NCBI GenBank assembly: GCA_019137255.1
Contig: WPDH01000361.1
Coordinates: 1 to 64,000 of the forward strand
Length of the DNA stretch: 64,000 nucleotides
Direction of reading: 5' to 3'
From: Corinectria fuckeliana
Lineage: Eukaryota; Ascomycota; Sordariomycetes; Hypocreales; Nectriaceae
Part shown: positions 44,255 to 56,526 of the stretch, one piece after another
How positions within the stretch are numbered: position 1 is the first letter of the stretch
Layout of the letters: every line of letters begins with the position of its first letter
Made by a program: the position numbers and the translations under genes
The notes under the pieces: model-generated
What the model was told of the DNA's origin: nothing
The model's input: the letters and a program-made list of their open reading frames with translations, nothing else
Databases searched by the model: none

Positions 44255-47200
44255 ATGATTGACACCTCCGGTGCTCCACCCTCTCTCGGAGTGGGTTCTG
44301 CGTCCCGGGACTCCGCCGCCTCGAGCAATACCGGCGACTCGGTCACGGCAGACGAGGCCAAGAAGGAGAAGGAGAAGGAGAAGGAGAAGGAGAAGGAGAC
44401 TGAGATAGAGAAGCCGAGCACGGCCCTGGAGGGCGACACCATGGACGACGATTCCGAGCAGGAACGCCGCCACAGCATCGTGCGAGACTTGGCCCGCCAG
44501 TACACGCACCAGAGCCAGTACTCGGCCGTCGAGGGAAACCCCTTCACCGCGGACAAGGACAGCCCCCTGAACCCGCACAACGACCACTTCCGGGCCATCA
44601 CCTGGGCAAAGTCCATCGTGCGCCTCCTCTCCGACAACGGCCTGTCCTCGCGCAAGGCCGGCGTCTGCTACCAGAACCTCAACGTCTTTGGCTACGGACA
44701 GCCCACCGACTACCAGAAGAACGTGGCCAACGTCTTGCTGGAGGCTGCCACGTTGCCCCGGCAGCTGCTGGGCTACGGCAACACGAGGATCGATATCCTT
44801 CACGACTTTGACGGCCTCGTCCGCAACGGCGAGATGCTGGTCGTCCTCGGCCCCCCCGGAGCGGGTTGTTCCACTTTCCTCAAGACCATCGCCGGGGAGA
44901 CGAGCGGCATCTACATCAACGAGGAGGCCTACTTCAACTATCAAGGTAAGCTACGGTCTTGGCACTCTCCATGAGCGGGCCCGGCTTGTAGGGATGTATA
45001 CTCCACTCCGTGACAGGAGGCTGAACAGCCCTGTGGCTTCTATCTAGGTATCCCGGCCGAAGAAATGCATTCGCAGCACCGAGGCGAAGCCCTTTACACG
45101 GCCGAGGTCGACTGCCACTTTCCGCAGCTCTCCGTCGGCGACACCCTCACCTTCGCCGCCAATGCGAGGGCCCCGCGAGACATCCCAGGCGGCATCGACA
45201 AGCTGACCTTTGCCACCCACCTCCGCGATGTGGTCATGGCCATGTTCGGCATCAGCCACACCGTCAACACCCGGGTAGGCAACGAATACATTCGCGGCGT
45301 GTCCGGCGGAGAACGCAAGCGTGTGACCATCGCCGAGGCGTCGCTCAGCGGCGCCCCGTTGCAATGCTGGGACAACAGCACGCGGGGTCTCGATTCGGCA
45401 AATGCGATCGAGTTTTGCAAAACGCTTCGTCTTCAGACGGAGCTGTTCGACACGGCGGCCTTTGTTTCCATCTATCAAGCCCCTCAGGCAGCGTACGATG
45501 TCTTTGACAAGGTGTTGGTCCTCTACGAAGGCTACCAGATCTTCTTCGGCTACAGCACCGCCGCGAAGCAGTATTTCACCAACCTCGGCTTCGACTGTCC
45601 CGACCGCCAGACAACGCCCGACTTCCTCACCTCGATGACCAGCCCCTCGGAGCGAGTCTATCGCCCAGGCTTCGAAGCCCGCGCCCCGCGAACCCCGCAG
45701 GAGTTCGCGGCCGCGTGGAAGAGCTCCCCCGAATATGCGGCGCTGCAGGCCGACATCGAGGAGTACAAGCGAACCACGCCCATCAACGGGCCCAGCGCCG
45801 ACACGTTCCGGGCCATGAAGAGGGCGACGCAGGCCAAGACCCAGCGCGCAAAGAGCCCCTTCACCATGAGCTACGGGCAGCAGTGCATGCTGTGCATATG
45901 GCGTGGCTTTCGCCGGCTGGTGTCCGACCCGACGCTGACGCTCTCGGAGCTCATCGGCAACTTCGTCATGTCTTTAATCATAGGCAGTGTGTTTTACAAC
46001 CTTGAGCAGACGACGGGGAGCTTCTATCAGAGAGGTGCCTTGCTCTTTTTGGCTTGCCTTAGCAACGCCTTCTCTAGCGCTCTCGAGGTCGGCAAAGAGT
46101 CCGAGTCCATGTTGTGTCCATTGCATGCTAATCAGATCCTTAGATCCTTACCCTTTACGCCCAACGCCCCATCGTCGAGAAGCACGCCCGATACGCGCTG
46201 TACCATCCATCAGCCGAGGCCGTTGCCTCGATGGTGTGCGACCTCCCGTACAAGTTCCTCAATGCCCTCACCTACAATCTCACCTTGTACTTCATGACAA
46301 ACCTCCGTCGCGAGGCCGGGGCCTTCTTCTTCTTCCTCCTGCTGACATTCATCACGACCCTGTGCATGTCCATGATCTTCCGAACGATTGCTTCGGCTTC
46401 GAGGACCCTGTCGCAAGCCATGGTCCCTGCTTCGCTGCTTATCCTGGCCTTGGTCATCTTCACCGGCTTCGTCATCCCTATTGACTACATGCTCGGATGG
46501 TGTCGCTGGATCAACTACATCGACCCGCTGGCGTATTCCTTCGAGTCTCTCATGGTCAACGAATTCCACGAGCGGGACTTCGAGTGTACACAGTTTGTCC
46601 CAAGCCCGGACATCCCTGCCTACGCCAACGTGGACGCAATAAACCGCGTCTGTTCGACTGTTGGTGCGGTCCAGGGGAACAGCATGGTCAGCGGCGATGC
46701 GTACATCAACTCGTCGTTCCGGTACTACCACGCGCACAAGTGGCGCAACGTTGGCATCGTCATCGCCTTCATGTTCTTCTTCCTGGCCACCTACATGGGC
46801 TTTGCCGAAGTCGTGAGCGCCAAAAAGTCCAAGGGAGAGGTCCTGGTCTTCCGCCGAGGCCACAACGTCGTTGAACACAGAAGGAAGGCTGCCTCCAGCG
46901 ATGCCGAGTCCAACGATGCGGCTGCTGGGCGGTTGGCCGTCACGGAGAAGCCTGGTTCCTCCGAGAGCCAGGTTGCGAATATCCAGAAATCCACCAGCGT
47001 CTTCCACTGGAACAACGTCTGCTACGAGGTCAAGATCAAGAGCGAAACAAGGCTCATCCTGGACAACGTGGCAGGCTGGGTCAAGCCCGGTACGATGACG
47101 GCGTTAATGGCAAGTCTCCCTCCAAGTTGCACGCGATACGAAGGGCTAACCGTTCCGCGTAGGGAGTCTCTGGGGCCGGCAAAACAACTCTGCTCGATTG

Positions 47201-48989
47201 TCTGGCCGACCGCACCAGTATGGGAGTCATCACGGGCGAGATCCTCGTCGACGATAAACCAAGGGACGCCTCCTTCCAGCGAAAGACCGGCTACGTTCAA
47301 CAGCAAGATCTACACTTATCCACGACAACTGTGCGGGAGGCGCTCAACTTCTCCGCCGTCATGCGCCAGCCCGGACACGTCCCGTACAAGGAGAAGATCG
47401 CCTACGTCGACGAAGTCATCAAGATGCTCGACATGGAGGACTATTCAGAGGCAGTCATCGGCGTCCTCGGGGAAGGCCTCAACGTCGAGCAACGCAAGCG
47501 CCTCACGATAGGCGTCGAGCTAGCCGCGAAGCCCCCCGTGCTGCTTTTCGTCGACGAGCCAACGTCGGGCTTGGATTCCCAGACGTCCTGGGCCATCTTG
47601 GACCTGCTTGAGAAGCTGGCCCGGAGCGGCCAAGCCATCTTGTGTACCATCCATCAGCCTTCGTCGATGCTGTTCCAGCGGTTCGATCGGCTGCTCTTCC
47701 TTGCCAGCGGCGGCAGAACTGTCTATTTCGGCGACATTGGAGAAAATTCGCAAACCATGATCGACTACTTTGAGAAGAACGATGCGCCTCCGTGCCCGCC
47801 CGGCGCCAACCCGGCCGAGTGGATGCTCGAGGTCATCGGAGCGGCTCCCGGGACGTCTACAGAACTGGACTGGCCTCAAATGTGGCGCGACTCGCCCGAA
47901 TCAGCCGCGACTCAACAGGAGCTTCAGCGTCTGACCGACTACCCGGAGAACCCAAACAACACCGACGATGATCCGTCGTCGTTCGACGAGTTCGCGGCTC
48001 CCTTTTACGTCCAGTTCCTCAACGTCACCCGCCGCGTGTTTGAACAGTACTGGCGCACGCCGTCCTACATCTATTCCAAGGCGATACTGTGCCTGACTAT
48101 CGGCTTGTTCGTCGGCTTCGTCTTCTACGACGCGCCGAACACGATCCAAGGCTTGCAGAACCAGATGTTCGCCATCTTCCAGATCCTGACCGTCTTCGGC
48201 CAGATGGTCCAGCAGACGATGCCGCACTTTGTCATCCAGCGAGATCTCTACGAGGTGCGCGAGCGGCCGTCAAAGACATACAGCTGGCAGGTCTTCATGT
48301 TGAGCCAGATCACCGTGGAGCTGCCGTGGAACTCGCTGATGGCAGCTGTCATATTCTTTTGCTGGTATTATCCCATCGGATTGTATCGCAATGCAGAGCC
48401 CACGGACGCGGTTGCAGAGCGAGGCGCCTTGATGTTCCTTCTGATCCTGACGTTCATGCTGTTTACCTGCACCTTTACCGACTTCATCATTGCAGGTTGC
48501 CAGTTGGCCGAGAACGGCGGAAACATTGCCAACATCTTGTTCATGATGTGTCTCATCTTCTGCGGCGTCCTCGCGACACCCAGCACCATGCCCGGATTCT
48601 GGATCTTCATGTACCGCGTGAGCCCGTTCACATACCTGGTCTCTGCGATGTTATCCACGGCAATAGCGAACACAAATGTCGTCTGCGCGGCGAACGAGTT
48701 CATCACCTTTCCTCCGCCAACTGGACAGTCCTGCCAAGATTACCTCGAGGATTACATCAAGGCTGCTGGAGGCTACTTGACCGAGCCTGAGAACAACAGC
48801 ACGTGTACGTTCTGCACGATTGGCGACACGAACGCCTACTTGGCTGGGCTTGAGACCAACTATGACGATAGGTGGCGCAACTTTGGGCTCATGTGGGTTT
48901 ACATCGGATTCAACATCGTTGCGGCGTTGGGGTTGTACTGGTTGGTTAGAGTGCCGAAGAAGGGGAAGATGAAGGCGAAAAAGGAGTGA
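44255..48989 (+). CDS. PDR-type ABCG multidrug transporter
   Basis: Exons 44255-44945, 45048-46087, 46144-47109 and 47163-48989; 1,507 aa, the normal full size. The layout is NBD-TMD-NBD-TMD. NBD1 has GPPGAGCSTFLKTIAG (about 199-214), signature VSGGERKRVTIAEA and Walker B CWDNSTRGLDS. NBD2 has GVSGAGKTTLLD (from 900), LNVEQRKRLTIGVEL and LLFVDEPTSGLDSQ. The two sites are asymmetric in the fungal PDR manner (Cys instead of Lys in Walker A1, Asn in Walker B1). The plasma-membrane pump would export hydrophobic compounds such as azoles or metabolites. The N-terminus has a Lys-Glu repeat of variable type. Intron 2 has a weak GTCGGC donor, and intron 3 appears to be GC-AG, lying directly before the second Walker A. 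It is convergent with an MFS pump gene 162 bp away. Confidence 0.95.
44362..44398 (+). repeat. GGAGAA hexanucleotide repeat encoding Lys-Glu tract
   Basis: About six tandem hexamers encode a charged KEKEKE run near residues 37-48 of the ABC transporter, ahead of the first nucleotide-binding domain. Such arrays change length easily; being a multiple of three, changes keep the frame. Confidence 0.85.
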
Positions 48990-49151
48990 CTTTGCCTTGA
49001 GCATTCATGAAGCGACGAAAGTATATTTGTTGTTTCGGCGTTCACAGAGCGAAGCGAGTGGTTATAGTCATTTGGATATATGCGTCGACGTAATTCTGTT
49101 GGGTTGTATAAAAAGAATCTAGCCAATACAGTTTCCTTGTTATCAAGAGAC

Positions 49152-51098
49152 TCACCGACGCTGTAGCTTCTTGGCAACATTGTGTCCCAGAAATTTCTCC
49201 ATATTCGGCACTAGAAATGCCATGCTGAAGAGGATACAGGAGAACGGGATTGTGGTGTAGAAGACCATCTTGAAAGATCCAATGTACGACTCCCTCAAAG
49301 CAAGTCCCACGGTGTTGGCAATCGCATCCGTGATCCCAGGGACCGCAGAATAGTCGCCGGTGGCAGTCCCCGCCAGGAGCTGCTTGATCGACGACTCGGG
49401 AAGGCCGGCTTGTATGGCTGCGGGGACGACATTTGCTGGGATCTTCCTGGCCAGCTCGTTGTTGAGCACCGAGACGTAAAGTGCCTGAGCGATGGCGCCG
49501 CCGAACCCACGGATAGATCCGAGGATGCCAGTTGCGAGGCCTATGTCCTGGGCCTCCCAGATCAGAGTGACGCCCGGGAAGGATATGTTCTCGACGAAGC
49601 CGATGCTGGTGCAGGCGACGGTGCCGAGCGCGATGGTTGCAGCCCAGCGGTCGGCCGACAATGTTGTCAAGGAGGTTATAAAGGCAAAGGCGAGGCCAGA
49701 CGCAACGATTGCTTGGTACTTCACCTTGGGCATGTAGGAGATGCAGATGCCCGCTATGCTCTGGCCGAGGAGGACACCGCCGCCCACCACAGAGCTCTGC
49801 CACCCAACTTTTGCCACGTCCGATGTGTAGACGGTGGTGATAATGGTGGGCCAGAGAATCGTAAGGGAGTAATAGACCATCGAGCCGACCGTTGCGATGG
49901 TGGTAATTGCGACAAAGCCGATGTTCTTGAACATCCGAGGCGGCATCAACGGCTGCGTCTTGCAGAAGAAGCCCTCTGAATAACAGTCAGTACTTGCCAT
50001 CTCCCTCGGAAGAATCGTACTTACCATACACCACAAAGGAAGCAAGCAGCGCAACACCAATGAGCAGAGTACAGAGAGTCTCGGCGCTGCTCCAGGGGTG
50101 CTGGGTCCCACCCCACGACAAGCCGACGAGGAAGAGCACACAGCCGGAGACGTACAGGAAGATGGCGACGAAATCCAGGTCCTTGGTCATCTGCCACTTG
50201 GTCTTGCCGTTAACGTGGAGCTGGCTGTAGTCCGGAGGATGATAGAAGACCCAGTAGAGCGCAAGCGACATGGCCCCGAGGATATCGCCGAGGAAGTAGC
50301 TCCAGCGCCACCGGGAGGAGGTATTCTCGAAAAAGGCTCGCGCAACAACGGGACCGAAAACGGCAAAGGGCAGCGACGAGAGGAACACGAGAGACGTGAT
50401 CGGGCCCCTCCACTTGTTCGGGACGAGCTCTCCGAGGACGATGCCAAACGACAGCTGGCCGGCCGCGGCAATGCCGTTGCAGACGTTTGCAGCGATGAGC
50501 ATCTCCACGCTCTGGGCGCATGAACCGATGATGCAGCCGATGAGGCCGAGGACGGTGCATCCCAGGACCATCCATTTCCGCCCGTACATGTCGGAGAGCC
50601 GGCCAAAGAGCAGGAAGCCGATGGAGCTTCCCATGCTCCACATGGTTGCCACCCAGTTGATGTTCGCCGAAGGGCCGATGTCTTGGTTGATGAGAGCTCT
50701 GTGACACGCACGGGTTAGGAGGTGGAAGGATGGTACTGATATGTGGTGACAAACAGGGTGTTGGCTGGCAGCACCCAGCCTAGATAGGCACAGATACTCC
50801 CAAAACATTGAGCCTAGATGGAAATAGAGTCAGAGCTACTTATGATGAGATTGGGCGTGGTCGGGACTTGTGGCTGTGAGCATACCGTGACTGTACCGAT
50901 GAACTGTGGGCTCAGGAAATAGCCCTTTGGCATCTGATCTAGTTCCCCGCCGACAGCTCTGGCATCCAGATAGTCGATAGTGCCATCGGCATGTACAACC
51001 TTTGCAGTCTGGTGCTCAGTTTTATCGAAGACGCCATCGCCCGCTTCGAGGTGCGAGGCCTGCAGGTTCTTTACCTCGGGACCGGAATCGGGAGACAT
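49152..51098 (-). CDS. MFS efflux transporter, TRI12/trichothecene-pump family
   Basis: Exons on the minus strand are 50886-51098, 50755-50813, 50025-50698 and 49152-49975 (introns 72, 56 and 49 bp); 589 aa with about 14 membrane segments. The family mark YLDARAVGGELDQMPKGYFL lies before the first helix, then FIGTVTAQCFGSICAYLGW (split by intron 1) and NINWVATMWSMGSSIGFLL. MFS motif A is GRLSDMYGRKWMVLG, and LGELVPNKWRGP and FPGVTLIWEAQDIGLATG follow. These match fungal TRI12-like proton-driven exporters; most members are not linked to trichothecenes, and no trichothecene synthase is seen here. The start MSPDSGPEVKN at 51098 has an ACCACC context. It is convergent with the PDR pump, so two export systems sit side by side. 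Confidence 0.93.
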
Positions 51099-52746
51099 GG
51101 TGGTGACTCTTTGACCGTCTATCACAAGCAACATCGACTCGGTTCCGGGATGAGGCACAAAAAGAAAACGTCGACAATGGGCGGCAGAGGCTCGTCTCTT
51201 ATGAGTCCTGGCGGTGGGGAGGGTCGAATATGTTACCCCGGAAAGCGGCCCCCTGTACGTCTCGGGTCAGATTCTGGGGAAGTCAGTGTGGAGGAGAGTG
51301 GTGGAGAAGAAAAACTACGACTCAGTAGAGAGAGAGAGGCAGGGTTTTCCAAAGATTGCGCTTGAGAGCTGGCTGACTGGTGGATGGATGGCGCCAAGCT
51401 ACGTGAGCAATGGGATGGTCTAGACCCAGGTCTGGCTCGATGCACAACTAGAGTTAGAGTGCACAGTACAGTCATAGCGACGGTAAGCACGTGGAGGGGT
51501 TATATAAACGGGATTGGGAGAATCAGCGGGCCGTCGATGTGGGCGTTTGCATTTGGAGTTGGCACCCGGCTTGGCGGCATCTCCGAGACTACGTTGAACT
51601 CGTGGCAAGCGGCCATGCAAGAAGGTCTAGAACTCGCCCTAACAACGGTACTTCCCGGCGAACTAGACTGACGACGTCACCGGCGATAGCTGAATGGTTG
51701 TGCCTTCTATAAGCTAGTTGAATGCATCCGACCGGCTCAAACAATGGGAGATAGCTAGGTAGGGAGCAAGGAAAACCATTTCCGCCCCTTATATTCCATC
51801 CCTTTCCCCGCGTCCTAGGAAGCGCCAAAACGAGTTCGATAAGTGATAACCAGTCTAGCTGACCAACGCAGGTCAATTCAACAGGTTTGGGTAGCTGGTT
51901 GTCTGCGCGTCTCAATTTGGCGACGACAGGTCTTATTAACATTCAGAGCCTCGCTTCCATGCATGTTGCTACAGTTGGTTCCTCTGTCTGAAGAAAAAAG
52001 GGCCGAAGTGCGAGCTCGCATCCGCCTCCTTCACCGAGAGCTTAGATATTAGTTCATACTTTACGAGGCGCCCCAGCTGTAGGACAGTCTTAATTTCGAT
52101 CACCTACAAGCCAAACCATTGTTTTATTCGTGAGGGAATGGATGACCATTTCCAGACATCCTGGGCCTAGCTAGAACAGCCCATTTACACCCTCAGCTTT
52201 TGCAGATGCGAGGTAGAACCCACGGCCATACACTATCCAAGCGTCGCATTATCGCAGCTACTATTGGGATTGCAATGACTTGCTCATGTCAGGTGTTGTG
52301 AACGATTGAGAGAGATTAGACGGCTGCAGGAAACAAACTAGAGGAAGTCGTCTCAGGAGGAGAATACCCGGATAACTATGCCCATATTCTGTGGATCGTC
52401 TCCCTTGACGATAATGATGAGTGAGCACCGTTGACCTAATTAGATCATGGATTTGCTATCTCCATACCGGCCCGGCAGTGCTGTACAACCAAGGCCTAGG
52501 GTTTATTGCACGAAGATCATCTACCACTTATGGAGAGCCATTAGAAGTAATGCAGGTAACCCCTACTTACACCTTCAAATGCTTACCTTAGCCTCGTACG
52601 GCAAGGACCTGAGACGATTCAATGTAAAAACAGAGCTGTTTGGGACGCCATGAATATTTCAAGACCTCAACGTAAAGTATAAAAAAGATCTTTTATGATT
52701 TTAATATACAAGAGCACGAACAATATCCTAGAATCACAACTTATAC
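51099..52746. other. Intergenic, no gene seen
   Basis: The upstream flank of the MFS gene followed by 1.4 kb without coding signal. Short plus-strand frames at 51384-51712 lack motifs. AT-leaning sequence near 52660-52740 probably holds the polyadenylation region of the orphan gene to the right. Confidence 0.5.
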
Positions 52747-54284
52747 TTAGTACCACCTGCTCACTCTAGCATATTCGTAAGCTTCCTCAGTAAACGCACC
52801 CCACGACTCAGGACTCTTCTTTGGGTTGTCCGACACTTTGAACCCCTGAAATTCAACGTTCCTGCTGAGATGGGGGAAGTAGTAAGCCAAGCCTTCAAAC
52901 TTGCCACATTTGTCACCCAGGAAATCGAGATGTCCGGACTCTGGATCGGGAAAGATTTCGCCCTCGCCAGTCTCGCGGCCTACCATCCTGTAATAGACAC
53001 GACGAGCCAGTGAGGGCGACAGCTTGCGCTTCTTCGCGTCGGGGCCAGTGCATTGGTCCGGGGCGATCCTCTTGTCCTTCTTGTGAAAGTCGGAATTGTC
53101 CGAATCATGCTCGTCGTTTACAGAACCTTCAGGTTCTGAGGCTTCGTCGGATTGTACAGGGGCCATGGCATCCAGCTTCTCTTCTGAAAGGCTCAGGAGC
53201 ATCGTCCCCTCTATGATGCCAAGGTGGTAAGCCGCAATCAATGTTTCGCCTTCGCCGCTGCGGATGTCCAGAGTAAGCTCTCCAGGATGGACATGGTCCC
53301 AGCCATCTGTGACAGCGATGCATTGTATAATGTAAGACCCGCAACATCGCTCAAGGCTGAAGGGCTGCGACGACGCTTTCTTGGCAGCACTGCCTTGCTT
53401 GCTTTTCGATGAGCTGCCCTGGCCTGACTTGGCCATGTATTGCCGATGGGCTTCCAGCTCATTTTCCCACCTGGCACGGTCTTGCTTCTTCCGCGCCTCG
53501 GCAGCTTCCTCCCTGAAAGATGTAGCCAAGGATCCCACCGCGTCAAGATCCCATCCGATGCAAACGGGGCTGTTTGCAGCATACCCACCACTTCTGGTGT
53601 GTAGGCCAGGGATTTCCCGTGCCTTTCCGTTAAGCTTCCATGCATCCCCGGGCTCATATAAGACAAGCACTTCCGTTGTCTTGCTTTCGTCAGGCTGCCC
53701 ATCGGTCAGGAAGTAGTAGTCCATGAACCGGTCGAGGTCGCAAGCCGCTCTCTCACTAGCTGTGGTGCACTTCGCAAACTTTTCATCGCCCTTTCGCCGC
53801 TCCTCTGCGTTGTAGGCGGCGACTTCGTTTTTCCATGCGCTGTGCAGAGGCTCGTAGTCGCTGCGCATCGATTGCTCCAGGGCAATTACGGATGCCGGGA
53901 CTCGACTACACTGAAAAGAAGAGGCTCAGCACGAGAATTGAGACGTACAACACTCCGGAGGTCATCATCATATGCACTCACCTTGCCCTGGTTGACCGCG
54001 CCCTCAAGCAAGCTGCGAAGCTGGGCCACAGTGGCAGTGGCAGGGAACTTGATTCCGTAGTGCCGCAATTGTCCAGCGAAGAAGGGCTTTTTGAACAAGC
54101 TATGCGCAGAGTCTTTAGCTGCTTTCTGATCCCGCTTCAGCCGGAGGCTCTCGGGTTTGAACAGCTCTTTCAAGCGTGCGCCTTCGACTCGGGCAACACC
54201 TGCGACCGTGAAGTTGTCGTGGACGATTTGGAAGCCGACCCGCTTGAGAACCGGTGGCTTCGGGCCGCCCTTTTGGCCCGCCAT
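52747..54284 (-). CDS. Orphan protein with SAP-like N-terminus, probably nuclear
   Basis: Exons on the minus strand are 53982-54284 and 52747-53910 (71 bp intron); 488 aa. I do not recognise the family with certainty. Residues 65-95 (LRHYGIKFPATATVAQLRSL) resemble a SAP-type helix-extended-helix module, a DNA- or RNA-binding motif; this is a weak inference. The middle (about 265-295) is a charged helix (EEAAEARKKQDRARWENELE) likely to form a coiled coil. An acidic Ser/Glu/Asp stretch (SDEASEPEGS) is followed by a basic DAKKRKLS segment, like a nuclear localisation signal. The C-terminal 80 residues (YYRMVGRETGEGEIFPDPES, FEGLAYYFPHLSRNVEF) look folded. The ATG at 54284 (MAGQKGGPKPPVLKRVGFQI) is the first in the frame. 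The long open frame and clean splice support a real gene. Confidence 0.75.
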
Positions 54285-54699
54285 ATCGTGCACTAAATTT
54301 CCAGCAAGGCGTTACCTGGCGGGTACTTGTGAATCGTCTTAAAGAGAGGTGGTTCATGGAATTCGTGTTGTGACGCGTTTAAGCGTGAGCTTGATCTACC
54401 CCTGTTTTAATTTCGCTTCTCGTTGATCAGAAGCAGCATCGAAGCGGTCTAAAGATTATCCGACACCTTGTGACAACTGCGTCTGAAGACTGAAAGAAGA
54501 TATTCAAGGTGTTTTTCCTCTATTACTTGTTTCTTCGAGGAATCGAGCTTAGACAGAATGAGACTATGCGTTTCAAAAGCTACACATGTTTGACCTGGAC
54601 CGAATAACTAGAATGTTGCAAACGACTATCAACATATTTCTCTATTCCGACCGTATCTAAAATAAGTCTATCCTTCTATGTGAACCCCCAGATGTCACC
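54285..54699. other. Intergenic, no gene seen
   Basis: A 415 bp spacer between the orphan gene start and the MFS stop. No open frame of note; AT-leaning near 54600-54660, perhaps the MFS 3' UTR. Confidence 0.5.
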
Positions 54700-56526
54700 T
54701 TATCCAGCACAGTACGGGCTCTTCTTCCGAATCCACTCGCCCCATTTCCAAAGCACCACAGGCGCCAACAGGCACAGCGCCATGGCAGTCCCCGCCAGAA
54801 CGGCGTTTCCCCATGCGATACCAAGAGCCTCGTACATGTCAGGGGCAAAGAGTGGGAAGCTGAACCCTGCCATGGTGCGCACGAATGCCGCGGCGCCGGT
54901 GGCGCTGGCTGCGTACCGCTCGTATGAGTCAACTATGTAAGTCTGGGCGCATTGGAACGAGAGAATCAAGCCTGCCGCGAAGATGCCGGCCCCTACGTTG
55001 GGGACCATCCAGTGAAGCTGGAGGTGCGCTGATACTCCGTACAGCACCAGACCCGCTGGTGTGATCAATGCAGTCGGAAACATTAGAGGAACCCGGAATT
55101 CAGGTCGTCCGGGATGGGAATAGTGTAATTTGAGTGAAGCGTAAACCTGAAGAATTTCCACTGAGTCAACACGACCTGTTATACGGTGCATGGGTAAATA
55201 CCTTGTCTATCATGGGGCCGGATAATTGAAGTCCCAGCACAAACCCGACTCCGAGCGACAGGTAGTTGAGACTTGCTCGGCCAGGCTCTTGGCCGTATTG
55301 CTCCTCCCAAACAAGCGGAAATGAAGCCAAGCTGTGAAGTGTTAGCAGTAGACACCTTTCAGGAGGAATCGTACATACACCAAGTACATAATCCCATACA
55401 GATAACCGCGGTATAGTGCAGTGATCTGTATCGCTGGCTGTGTGAAGAGCATGACGAAAGGGCGTTTCAAGTTCGTTCCTAGAGCCCGAGCAAAAGTTTG
55501 ATCGGGCCGCTCGTATGCGGTGTGCAAGGACATATTCCCCGTTTCTTTTCGAAGCTTCTTGGCTTTGACTTTGAGGATTTTGGGAGAGTACGTCTCTTGC
55601 AGGAATAGGAACGCGAGAATTTGTACAAGAGCATCAGCGCCGGAGACGATCCAGAAGATCCAACGCCAGTTCATGTACTGGGTCAGGTAACCCCCAGCTG
55701 CGTTTCATTAGTTGGTGTCTCAACCTCGAACGGTAGACGTACCGATAGGCCCGATAGCAGGGCCGAGGAAAGGCGCAAGGCTGTAGATAGCTGTGGCCGT
55801 CCCTCGCTCTTCGGCTTTCCAGCAGTCGCTCAAAACACCGCCGCCAAGCTGATGGTCGAGTGACGTTAGAAAGGTGTATCTTTGGCGATTGACAAAGGGC
55901 TGGGTCAGTTGGGCATCTTACCGCTTGTGGAGCACTCCCTCCTAGTCCACTCAAGAACCGGAACACAAGGATCTGTTCCTTGCTTTTAGAAAAGCCGCAA
56001 ACGGTATTGAAGACGAGGTAGAACATGTTGGCGGATTGGAGCACAACCACGCGCCCGTACATCTCGGACAACGGTCCTAGGATGAATGGTCCGATGGCGT
56101 ATGCGAGGAGGAAGATGGACATGATGAGGTAGGTCTCGAATTCTGACGTGATGTTGAACTCGTCGGCAAGGTCGGGTAGGGCGGGCGCCAGCATGGTGGA
56201 GGAGACGGGAGATATGAAGGTGAAGCAGGAGACGAGCACGGTCGACACCCATTTCTCGTTGCGGCTCCAGTTGTGGGGGTTCATTGGGTCTTTCGGGCCG
56301 TCCCAGGTAACCTAGTTGAGAAGAGTAGTTAGCTTCCCGATGGGATTGTGGTGCGAGGGCAAGGAAGTACCAGATTTGGGTCTTCTTCAGTGAGTCCCAG
56401 CAGCGCATCTGGGTCTGGGCTTTCCAAGTCCTGGTCGGAGTGGTCGGGGTCTCGACCTGGCCCGGATCGACGCGTGCTGTCCGGGATCTCGATAAGCGAG
56501 GGCACCGGTGTCGGAGTTTTCGCCAT
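54700..56526 (-). CDS. MFS multidrug/polyamine-type transporter (DHA1)
   Basis: Exons on the minus strand are 56371-56526, 55922-56311, 55743-55848, 55379-55697, 55202-55331 and 54700-55146 (introns 59, 73, 45, 47 and 55 bp); 515 aa with 12 expected helices. The entry NPHNWSRNEKWVSTVLVS, motif A GPLSEMYGRVVVLQ, motif C region LAPFLGPAIGPIAGGYLTQ and MNWRWIFWIVS are typical of fungal DHA1 drug:H+ antiporters related to polyamine/fluconazole exporters. The cytosolic N-terminus is acidic and Pro/Ser-rich (SDQDLESPDPDALLG). The C-terminus (WGEWIRKKSPYCAG) is the usual short basic tail. The start at 56526 (MAKTPTPVPSLIEI) is the first Met that leaves a sensible tail. Five introns all keep phase. 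Substrate unknown; export at the plasma membrane is inferred from family. Confidence 0.93.

Noticed and set aside
44168..44944. A 258-codon minus-strand open frame with a poly-Leu run
   Set aside because: The poly-Leu run is the antisense of the GAGAAG repeat in the ABC transporter exon.
49152..51098. Trichothecene biosynthesis cluster, suggested by the TRI12-like pump
   Set aside because: No terpene synthase or other TRI-type gene is present; the TRI12-like family is large and mostly unrelated to trichothecenes.
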